From the NCBI GenBank assembly GCA_031292335.1, contig JARLHH010000223.1:1-6374 (forward strand): 6,374 bases of DNA, in the 5' to 3' direction. The position numbers and the translations under genes are program-made. Shown one piece after another: positions 1-4,963 of this stretch (the first letter of the stretch is position 1; the number at the start of each line of letters is the position of its first letter). Below the pieces are notes generated by a model, which ran no database searches, was not told the origin of the DNA, and worked only from the letters and a program-made list of their open reading frames with translations. This DNA comes from Candidatus Limnocylindrales bacterium (GTDB lineage: Bacteria > Chloroflexota > Limnocylindria > Limnocylindrales > CSP1-4).

Positions 1-171
1 GAACAGCTCCTTCTTGGTCCCGAAGAGCTGGAACAGGTACGGCTGCGAGACGCCCGCCCGTCGCGCGATCGTCGCGGTCGAGGTCCCGGCCAGGCCACCC
101 GCGGCGAACTCGACGATCGCGGCCAGGATCACCTCGTCGCGGCGTTCGTCGGCCCGGAGTCGCGCGTTCAT
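1..171 (-). CDS. TetR-family transcriptional repressor, N-terminal part (runs off left edge)
   Basis: The minus strand from the ATG at 171 reads without a stop to the window edge, giving 57 residues. They match the DNA-binding domain of TetR regulators: a basic start (MNARLRADERRDEVILAA), a first helix around residues 10-25, then a helix-turn-helix at about 29-50 with the hallmark runs TSTATIARRAGVSQPYLFQ and LFGTKKELF. The ligand-binding C-terminal domain lies outside the window, so the effector cannot be inferred. There is no Shine-Dalgarno sequence before this ATG. Instead a promoter (-35 at 201-206, -10 at 178-183) would start transcription at about the first base of the ATG, suggesting a leaderless message. 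An inverted repeat between the two promoter boxes is the likely autoregulatory operator. Family assignment is firm; targets are unknown. Confidence 0.92.
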   Translation of the reverse strand, partial: MNARLRADERRDEVILAAIVEFAAGGLAGTSTATIARRAGVSQPYLFQLFGTKKELF

Positions 172-177
172 GCGGTG

Positions 178-206
178 AACTTAGTGACCACTAAGTCATT
201 TGTCAA
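178..206 (-). promoter_or_regulatory. Predicted tetR promoter (TTGACA -17 bp- TAAGTT)
   Basis: On the minus strand a perfect TTGACA (plus coordinates 201-206) is followed after 17 bp by TAAGTT (178-183), a weaker -10 box. Transcription would begin near 171, which is the first base of the tetR start codon. The spacing and the consensus -35 are seen directly; activity is inferred. The -35 ends 5 bp from the outer end of the insertion sequence, so the element did not break this promoter. Confidence 0.6.
179..196. promoter_or_regulatory. TetR-type operator: 8-bp inverted repeat with 2-bp centre
   Basis: The sequence ACTTAGTG-AC-CACTAAGT is a perfect inverted repeat with 8-bp arms around a 2-bp centre. 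It is AT-richer than its GC-rich surroundings. It fills most of the spacer between the -35 and -10 boxes and overlaps the -10 box of the predicted tetR promoter. This is the classic position for repression by a TetR dimer. That the adjacent TetR protein binds here is an inference from position and symmetry. Confidence 0.75.
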
Positions 207-211
207 GCTCA

Positions 212-238
212 TGTACTCGCTCAGTACGTCCGATACAC
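212..238 (+). repeat. Left terminal inverted repeat of the IS481-family element
   Basis: It begins TGTACTCGCTCAG, then TACGTCCG, and ends ATACAC. It pairs with the right-end copy allowing a one-base gap and six mismatches. The last codons and the stop of the transposase gene lie within it. Confidence 0.65.
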
Positions 239-1270
239 ATCGATGCCGACGGAGGCGAGGTATTCGGCCGGGGTCAGGTAGCCGAGCGACTGATGGGGCC
301 GGATCGTGTTGTACACGGTCTCCCAGGCCCGCAGCTCCAGCTGGAAGGCGGCGAGCTCGGGCTCGGCATCGGTGACCTCGTAGAACTCCTCGGTGTGGGT
401 CCGGTTGGCCCGCTCGACGGCCCCATGGAGCTTGGGCGAGCGGGGCGGCAGGACGAACAGCCGGATCTCCCGCTCGGCACAGGCGGTCTCGAACTCGGCC
501 ATGAACTCGGAGCCGTTGTCGATGCTGATGGCCCGGATCGGGAAGGGCATCCGCTCCGCGAGGCGATCGAGGACCGCCGCGGCGGCCGCGGCGGTCGCCC
601 GCCGCCCGAGCTCGAGGGTATCCCAGCGGGACACGACATCGCGAGCGGTGAACTGCTTCCAGACCTGGCCGGGCAGGGGCCGGATGTCGAGCGTGTCGAG
701 CTGGACGAGATCGCCCGGTACCTTGACTGCCCAGCCGGCCGGCGTGCGGATCGCATACGGTCGCTGCCAGCGCCGCTGCCTGACGCTCATCCGACGTCGG
801 CGGGGCTCGTGGAGATCGCCCGCCCGCAGCAACCGGCTCAGGATCCGCCCGACCATCGAGGTCGAGAGCAGCATCCCGGCCCGCCGGAGCAGGATCCGGA
901 GCTTGTCCTTGCCCCAGCGCGGATAGCGCTCGCGGATCGAGCGGACGGCCTGCAGCTGAGCGAGCGTCCAGGTCGGCCGACGCCGGCGGTGTGGCGCGGA
1001 GCCGCGGTCCTCAAGGGTCTCGAGATGGAACCGGTCGTACCGCCCGAGCCAGCGATACACCGTCGAGCGACCGACGCCGTAGTGGCGGGCGGTCAGGCTC
1101 ACGTTCGAGCCGTGCGAGCGGTGCCAGTCGAGCATGCCGAGACGCCGCCGGGCGTCGCGGGACAGGTCGGGCGCGGCCTCGCGGGGAACCCACCACGCCG
1201 GCCGGCGAACCATCCGGTTGTGGGCGTTCGTGCCCTGGGGATGCGCCCGCTGGCGGGTAGACTTGCGCAT
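221..1270 (-). CDS. IS481-family transposase (DDE integrase core), apparently intact
   Basis: This 349-residue protein would cut and join the ends of the insertion sequence. Using the ATG at 1270 as residue 1, the N-terminal part holds a helix-turn-helix with the run LTARHYGVGRSTVYRWLGRY at about 59-78. It is followed by a second helical DNA-binding segment (YPRWGKDKLRILLRRAG). The rve/integrase catalytic core carries the acidic triad D192 (QLDTLD), D251 (SIDNGSEF) and E286 (HGAVERANRT), with 34 residues between the second D and the E as expected. The C-terminal YNTIRPHQSLGYLTPAEYL motif is typical of IS481 and IS3 relatives. The frame also extends upstream to a GTG at 1306, but a GGAGG (complement of 1278-1282) sits 7 nt before the ATG at 1270, which decides the start. 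I see no frameshift or missing catalytic residue, so the element could be active. Confidence 0.95.
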   Translation of the reverse strand: MRKSTRQRAHPQGTNAHNRMVRRPAWWVPREAAPDLSRDARRRLGMLDWHRSHGSNVSLTARHYGVGRSTVYRWLGRYDRFHLETLEDRGSAPHRRRRPTWTLAQLQAVRSIRERYPRWGKDKLRILLRRAGMLLSTSMVGRILSRLLRAGDLHEPRRRRMSVRQRRWQRPYAIRTPAGWAVKVPGDLVQLDTLDIRPLPGQVWKQFTARDVVSRWDTLELGRRATAAAAAAVLDRLAERMPFPIRAISIDNGSEFMAEFETACAEREIRLFVLPPRSPKLHGAVERANRTHTEEFYEVTDAEPELAAFQLELRAWETVYNTIRPHQSLGYLTPAEYLASVGIDVYRTY

Positions 1271-1372
1271 CGAGGGTCCTCCTGCGGCTGATGTTCTGAA
1301 CACCACCAGCGTAGCGAGGGCTCTCGCTTCGTTTGTCAGCCCGGATCGCGCCTCACCCCGCGTCCAGCCCCG

Positions 1373-1400
1373 GTGTCACGGACGTATCTGGACGCGCACA
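1373..1400 (-). repeat. Right terminal inverted repeat of the IS481-family element
   Basis: Read on the minus strand it begins TGTGCGCGTCCAGA, followed by TACGTCCG and TGACAC, and matches the left end. The 100 bp between it and the transposase start hold the transposase leader. That leader contains a small inverted repeat, AGCGAG-GGCT-CTCGCT (1313-1328), and no convincing promoter. Confidence 0.65.
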
Positions 1401-1464
1401 GGGCCTCGATGCACAGTGACCACGCAGCCGGGCGTATCGCACCTGGGGCCGCCCGGCCGTGCGA

Positions 1465-1494
1465 TTGACGGGCCGGCGAGCGGGCGGGTAGGCT
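1465..1494 (+). promoter_or_regulatory. Predicted sigma70-like promoter for the P-loop-like gene
   Basis: TTGACG (1465-1470) is followed after 18 bp by TAGGCT (1489-1494), giving a start site near 1501 and a leader of about 29 nt before the GTG at 1530. It stands 65 bp outside the right end of the insertion sequence, so it is native flanking DNA under the assigned element boundaries. Activity is inferred from the boxes and their position. Confidence 0.5.
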
Positions 1495-1529
1495 CGCCGT
1501 CCCGAGAAGCCGCCCTGTCGGAGTCGCCC

Positions 1530-2228
1530 GTGTCACCCGACGCCACCTCCCCGTCGCTCGCCCGTCTGGTCGCGGCCGGCGTGCTGGACGCTGAGCTGGG
1601 CGGGCTGGGGGCGCTTCTCCTGGACCTGGGAGTTCCGCTGCTGGTGGCAGGATCTCCGGGGAGCGGGCGACGGGAGCTGCTCGATGCGTTGATCGCGGCG
1701 CTCCCGGCCGGGCGGCAACCGGATCCGGCGGCCTCGATCGCGGAGCGCCGCCTGGTCCTCGTGGCCGGGATCCTCTCGGCCGCGACCCCCCCGGGGCTGC
1801 TGCGAGCGGCGCTGACGGCGACCGGATCCCGCAGCGGGCTGGCCGCGACGATCGAGGCGGCCGACCTTGCGGGGGTGCTCGAGGTGCTGCGGAGTCAGGG
1901 GCTCACCGACGACGAGATCTCCTTCCTGGGCGTTGTCCTGGTGCTGGGCTCCGATGGCGGCGCGGGCAGCTCCGGCCGCCCGGCCGCCAGGGTCGTCGCG
2001 GGCCACTATCTGCGGCCGGTGGCCCGCGACGCCGGGGGCCATGTCCAGCGGCTTGGCCCCGCGGTCCTCGCGACGTGGGATGCCGCCCGGTCGCGGTACG
2101 ACCACTTTGCCTGGGGGATCTACCCGGAGCTGGCCGCGCGGACGGGCCGCCGGGCGGGTGACCTCGAGCACGAGCACCGGGAGTGGGCGGGCTCGCTGGG
2201 CGCGCGACCCGGGCCGGGTCCTGTCTGA
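1530..2228 (+). CDS. Hypothetical protein with degenerate P-loop (Walker A-like) motif
   Basis: I do not recognise this 232-residue protein at family level. The GTG start at 1530 has a GGAG (1520-1523) 6 nt upstream and follows a plausible promoter; the open frame further upstream runs into the insertion sequence and is not needed. After a hydrophobic segment (GALLLDLGVPLLVAG, 27-41) comes GSPGSGRREL (41-50). This has the layout of a Walker A loop preceded by a beta strand, but arginines replace the essential lysine and the following Ser/Thr. A second hydrophobic block (ISFLGVVLVLG) and a basic segment with HYLRPVARD (from H159) follow. The general order loosely recalls the C-terminal core of VirB11/CpaF/PilT-type secretion ATPases, where a variable Ala-Thr-Ile block precedes a strand and an arginine-rich strand. 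I treat that as speculative. No signal peptide is evident. It may be a non-hydrolysing NTPase relative or a protein unique to this lineage. Confidence 0.7.
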   Translation: MSPDATSPSLARLVAAGVLDAELGGLGALLLDLGVPLLVAGSPGSGRRELLDALIAALPAGRQPDPAASIAERRLVLVAGILSAATPPGLLRAALTATGSRSGLAATIEAADLAGVLEVLRSQGLTDDEISFLGVVLVLGSDGGAGSSGRPAARVVAGHYLRPVARDAGGHVQRLGPAVLATWDAARSRYDHFAWGIYPELAARTGRRAGDLEHEHREWAGSLGARPGPGPV

Positions 2229-2250
2229 GGCCGGATTCGGCGATTCGGAC

Positions 2251-2256
2251 TACAAT
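2251..2256 (+). promoter_or_regulatory. Possible -10 box (TACAAT) for the mini-protein gene
   Basis: TACAAT is one mismatch from the -10 consensus and stands out in GC-rich DNA just after the stop of the preceding gene. No good -35 is seen at the expected distance (about 2228-2233), so the promoter call is weak. If used, it would give a leader of about 70 nt holding the hairpin at 2272-2309. Confidence 0.35.
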
Positions 2257-2271
2257 CCCTGTTCACACCGT

Positions 2272-2309
2272 GATCGCGGGCGCCCAGGGGGGCGTTGCCC
2301 GTCGTGATC
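2272..2309 (+). other. Imperfect GC hairpin in the leader of the mini-protein gene
   Basis: Three nested stems can form: GATC (2272-2275) with GATC (2306-2309), CGGGC (2277-2281) with GCCCG (2297-2301), and GCCC (2282-2285) with GGGC (2290-2293). Small bulges separate them and a 4-nt loop closes the structure. No U-tract follows. It could be a U-less terminator for the upstream gene or a structured 5' leader. It ends 14 nt before the ribosome binding site of the next gene, so it does not hide that site directly. Confidence 0.4.
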
Positions 2310-2334
2310 CCGTTGTGTTCCACGGGGAGGCGGC

Positions 2335-2532
2335 ATGACCAATCAGCGCCCGACGTCCACGAAGGTCGCGGACGAGCCGTTCAAGCACGTCATCGACGAG
2401 TACAAGCACAAGCTCCAGCAGGTGACGTGCACCTGCGGATGGCAGGGCAGCAGCGCCTCTCCGGATGGGATCACGTCCGAGTGGAAGACGCATCACGTGA
2501 GTCACCGCCCGCCCGGATCCTCCAAGCGCTGA
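2335..2532 (+). CDS. Small putative zinc-binding protein (CxC...HxxxH), 65 residues
   Basis: The ATG at 2335 is preceded by a strong GGGGAGG (2324-2330) with a 4-nt gap, a good case for a real small gene. The product is hydrophilic and cytosolic, with no membrane segment. Residues C32 and C34 sit in TCTCGWQG, and H53 and H57 lie in KTHHVSH. Together they form C-x-C-x18-H-x3-H, with an extra H54. This pattern, including the CGW after the cysteines and a Trp shortly before the histidines, resembles short zinc-finger-like proteins I know from high-GC Gram-positive genomes, and suggests one bound zinc. The first 20 residues are polar and probably flexible; residues 16-29 (FKHVIDEYKHKLQQ) could form a helix. 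Function is unknown. It is flanked by a structured leader and a strong downstream hairpin, so it may be its own transcription unit. Confidence 0.75.
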   Translation: MTNQRPTSTKVADEPFKHVIDEYKHKLQQVTCTCGWQGSSASPDGITSEWKTHHVSHRPPGSSKR

Positions 2533-2538
2533 GCTGAG

Positions 2539-2569
2539 GGCGCGCGGCCGACAGGTCTCGCCGCGCGCC
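2539..2569 (+). terminator. Strong GC hairpin without U-tract, likely terminator of the mini-protein gene
   Basis: GGCGCGCGGC (2539-2548) pairs perfectly with GCCGCGCGCC (2560-2569) around an 11-nt loop, within which GAC/GTC can add three more pairs. It starts 6 nt after the stop of the mini-protein gene and ends 21 nt before the ribosome binding site of the methyltransferase gene. There is no run of T after it, which is common for terminators in very GC-rich genomes. Termination is inferred; it could equally be an mRNA stabiliser within one operon. Confidence 0.5.
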
Positions 2570-2601
2570 GTCGATCACCCACGCGGGCCCGGAGGCGCGC
2601 G

Positions 2602-4068
2602 ATGACGGACCCGCCGATCCACGCCCTTGCGCTTGACGATGTCCCCCCGTTCCACCCACTGACGCCGGACGCCCTGGCGGCCGTGCAGGGGGCATCGCTC
2701 CGCGTCCTCGCCGAGACGGGCGTGGCCGTCGGCTCGCCGACCGTGCGGGCCCGGCTCGCGGCGGCCGGGGCACGGGTCGATGGCGAGCGCGTGCGGATGT
2801 CGCCGGAGTTCGTCGAGTCCGCGGTCGCCCTGGCCCCGCGCCGGTATGTGCTGGCCGCCCGGGACCCGGCCTGCGACCTGCCCCTCGACGGCCGCCACGG
2901 CTACCTGTCCGTCGACGGCAGCGCCGCCGAGCTCCTCGATCCCGAGACCGATGTGCGCCGGGCGTCCACGGCGGACGACCTCGTGCTCGTGACCCGCCTG
3001 GCGGATGCGCTTCCGGAGATCGCCTTCCTGTGGCAGGGCGTGGAGGCCGGCGACGCCCCTGCGCCCGTGCGCCCGCTGCATGAGCTTCGCATCCAGCTGG
3101 CCCACAGCCGCAAGCACGTGCAGCTCATGACCGCGGTCACGCCGCTGGCGGCACGCGGGGCCGTGGCGATGGCACGCGCCGTTGCCGGCGGATCGGCCGC
3201 GCTTCGGGCACGGCCGATCCTGTCCTCGTTCCAGGTGTCGCTCAGCCCGCTGTCGTTCGAGGGAGACGCGCTCGAGGCGGCTCTGGTCTACGCGGATGCG
3301 GGCGTTCCCGCCGGCTTCGTCGTCATGCCGATCGCCTGCGCCACGGCGCCCGCCACGCCGGCCGGCGTGCTGGTCCAGTCGAACGCGGAGGTTCTCGGCG
3401 GCGTCGCGATCCTCGAGACGCTTGCGCCGGGGGCGGCCACCTTCTACGGCGCATGCTCCACCACGCTCGATCTTCGAACGGCGCTCGTCGCGTGCGGGGG
3501 TCCGGAAGACCTGCTGTTCCAGGCGGCGCTCGCCCAGCTGGCACGCGCGAACGGCCTGCCCTCGAGCATCGGGACCTTCGCCACCGGTGCGAAGGGTGCC
3601 GACTGGCAGGCCGGGCTGGAGAACGGCCTGTCGGGCCTTGTCAGCCTCCTCGCCGGCGCCGAGATGCTCTCCGGCGCCGGCCTGGTCCATGCCGCGCGGG
3701 TCTTCGCGCTCGACGAGATGGTCCTGGACGCGGAGATCTTCGGGCTGCTCCGCCATCTCGCGGCCGGGATCTCCGTGTCGGCGGACGACCTGGCGGTCGA
3801 CGCCATCGGCGAGGTCGGACCGGGCGGCAACTTCCTGGCCGAGGACCACACCGTCGCGCACATGCGCCGGCTCTGGCGTCCGCGCCTGTTCGACCGCGGG
3901 ACGTGGGAGGACTGGCAGGCGGCGGGACGGCCCGAGCCGCGGGCCCGCGCGCGCGAGCGAGCCAACGCCCTCCTCGCGTCGCACGTGGTGCCCGACCTGC
4001 CGGACGGGATGCCCGCGGAGCTGGACCGGATCGTCGCGGCGTTCACGGCGGAGGCGGGAATCGCGTGA
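2602..4068 (+). CDS. MttB-family (trimethylamine methyltransferase-like) corrinoid-dependent methyltransferase, non-pyrrolysine type
   Basis: This 488-residue protein is close to the usual length of the MttB superfamily. Members move a methyl group from a quaternary or tertiary amine to the cobalt of a cognate corrinoid protein in the cytoplasm. The N-terminal part has the family's start (HPLTPDALAAVQGASLRVLAETGVAV, residues 18-43). The TIM-barrel core holds ATGAKGADWQAGLENGLSG (from about 327). The C-terminal signature is GPGGNFLAEDHT (406-417) followed by WRPRLFDRGTWEDW. There is no in-frame TAG, so no pyrrolysine is encoded. By family knowledge such members act on substrates such as glycine betaine, proline betaine or carnitine rather than trimethylamine; the substrate cannot be read from the sequence. 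Neither a corrinoid protein nor a methyltetrahydrofolate methyltransferase gene is in the window. GGAGG (2591-2595) lies 6 nt before the ATG. Its stop overlaps the start of the next gene by 4 bp. Confidence 0.92.
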   Translation: MTDPPIHALALDDVPPFHPLTPDALAAVQGASLRVLAETGVAVGSPTVRARLAAAGARVDGERVRMSPEFVESAVALAPRRYVLAARDPACDLPLDGRHGYLSVDGSAAELLDPETDVRRASTADDLVLVTRLADALPEIAFLWQGVEAGDAPAPVRPLHELRIQLAHSRKHVQLMTAVTPLAARGAVAMARAVAGGSAALRARPILSSFQVSLSPLSFEGDALEAALVYADAGVPAGFVVMPIACATAPATPAGVLVQSNAEVLGGVAILETLAPGAATFYGACSTTLDLRTALVACGGPEDLLFQAALAQLARANGLPSSIGTFATGAKGADWQAGLENGLSGLVSLLAGAEMLSGAGLVHAARVFALDEMVLDAEIFGLLRHLAAGISVSADDLAVDAIGEVGPGGNFLAEDHTVAHMRRLWRPRLFDRGTWEDWQAAGRPEPRARARERANALLASHVVPDLPDGMPAELDRIVAAFTAEAGIA

Positions 4069-4811
4069 CGATCGCGGAGCCGAACGCCGCGCCGAGGCGG
4101 GAGGTCGACCTCTATCCGGCCGTCAAGGCGTTCCTGGAAGGCGAGGGGTACGAGGTCAAGGGCGAAGTGCGAGGCTGTGACCTCGTCGCCGTGCGCGGCG
4201 ACGAGCCGCCGGTGATCGTCGAGCTCAAGCTGCGCTTCACGTTGGGGCTCGTGCTGCAGGCGCTCGACCGGCTCCGCCTTTCGGAGATGGTCTATCTCGC
4301 CGTGCCGGCAGAGGCGATCAGACGCCGCGGGATCCGCCCGCTGTGCCGCCGGCTTGGATTGGGGCTGATCGCGATCCACGGCCCGCGCCAGCGTGTGGAG
4401 GTCGAGGTCGAGCCGGGCCAATACCGTCCGCCGCACGATCGCCGGCGGACGGGACTGCTCGTCTCCGAGCATGCCCGCAGGCGTGGCGACCCGACTCCAG
4501 GCGGGGTCACCCGGGTCCCGATCATGACGGCATACCGCCAGGAAGCGCTCCGGATCGCCGGCGCGTTGGGCGACGGGCCTGCCTCGGTCGCGGATCTCCG
4601 CGAGGTCGCCGCAGCGCCGAACGCCGGCCGCATCCTCGCCCGCGACGCCTATGGATGGTTCGAGCGCGTGGAGCGCGGCTCGTATCGCCTGCGCGATGCC
4701 GGTCGGGCGGCGGTCGCGGTGGCGGAGGCTGCAGACGCCGCAGCTGGCCCGGTCGCCGACGTCCGAATTGCAGGCGAACGCGTGCGCAGTTCCTTCAGCC
4801 CCCACGGGTAG
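4065..4811 (+). CDS. DUF2161-type PD-(D/E)XK nuclease-like protein with C-terminal winged helix
   Basis: The 248-residue product starts at GTG 4065, inside the GTGA that also ends the methyltransferase gene; GGAGG at 4050-4054 can serve it. Residues 13-70 form a nuclease-like core: a leading helix (VKAFLEGEGY), then GCDLVAV with D39, a strand carrying E53-L-K55 (VELKL) and a helix with Q65 (QALDRL). This is the D...E-x-K...Q arrangement of PD-(D/E)XK enzymes, with all key residues present. The middle region RRTGLLVSEHARRRGDPTPGG leads to a C-terminal domain (about 154-225; TAYRQEALRIAGAL, then YGWFERVERGSYRL) that looks like a winged helix. This layout matches the DUF2161 family, whose biological role is unknown to me. 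The overlap suggests translational coupling with the methyltransferase. A DNA-cleaving role is inferred from the fold motif only. Confidence 0.85.
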   Translation: MTIAEPNAAPRREVDLYPAVKAFLEGEGYEVKGEVRGCDLVAVRGDEPPVIVELKLRFTLGLVLQALDRLRLSEMVYLAVPAEAIRRRGIRPLCRRLGLGLIAIHGPRQRVEVEVEPGQYRPPHDRRRTGLLVSEHARRRGDPTPGGVTRVPIMTAYRQEALRIAGALGDGPASVADLREVAAAPNAGRILARDAYGWFERVERGSYRLRDAGRAAVAVAEAADAAAGPVADVRIAGERVRSSFSPHG

Positions 4812-4963
4812 GGCCGCCCGGACGGGAGCACGGCGCGCGCCGCGTCGTACCATGGACCGGCCCGCGGGTGTCATCGGCGCCGGGCCGGTGCTGCCAGGGC
4901 CCACCAGCAGCCACACGTCGCGCGGCGTGCCCCGCCGCCCCTCACCTCCAGGAGGACCCGTCC

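Larger units (their letters stand above)
212..1400 (-). mobile_element. IS481-family insertion sequence, about 1189 bp
   Basis: The element carries one DDE transposase gene on the minus strand and is bounded by imperfect terminal inverted repeats that both begin TGT, as is usual in this family. The left repeat (212-238) and the reverse complement of the right repeat (1373-1400) agree at about 21 of 28 aligned positions with one gap, including an uninterrupted TACGTCCG core and a shared ACAC inner end. The transposase stop codon (221-223) lies inside the left repeat, a common IS481 arrangement. No clean target duplication directly abuts these ends. A 9-bp direct repeat, AGTGACCAC, lies a little further out (183-191 and 1415-1423). 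Family call is firm; the exact ends are inferred from the repeat alignment. Confidence 0.75.

Noticed and set aside
200..1291. Long plus-strand open frame opposite the transposase (363 residues)
   Set aside because: It is the antisense shadow of the IS481 transposase; the product lacks domain motifs, is rich in low-complexity Pro/Gly/Arg, and has no ribosome binding site.
1308..1339. Possible transposase promoter (CTGACA at 1334-1339, TACGCT at 1308-1313 on the minus strand)
   Set aside because: The spacer would be 20 bp, too long for a normal sigma70 promoter, and the -10 match is modest.
1134..1529. Upstream extension of the P-loop-like gene into the insertion sequence
   Set aside because: The extension reads antisense through the transposase and its leader; the GTG at 1530 has GGAG at the right distance and lies just after a promoter, so translation most likely starts there.
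1533..2177. Minus-strand open frame opposite the P-loop-like gene (214 residues)
   Set aside because: High-GC shadow with low-complexity Arg/Gly/Pro composition and no family motif; the plus frame has the better composition and signals.
4831..4842. 12-bp palindrome CGGCGCGCGCCG in the gap before the aldolase gene
   Set aside because: Self-complementary GC runs of this kind are expected by chance at this composition, there is no loop or T-run for a terminator, and the rest of the gap (4812-4963) shows no convincing promoter.
4848..4853. TACCAT as a -10 box for the aldolase gene
   Set aside because: Only four of six consensus bases and no -35 box at a suitable distance.
2575..4916. Long minus-strand and alternate-frame open frames over the methyltransferase and nuclease genes
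   Set aside because: All are overlaps of well-identified plus-strand genes, caused by the scarcity of stop codons in GC-rich DNA.
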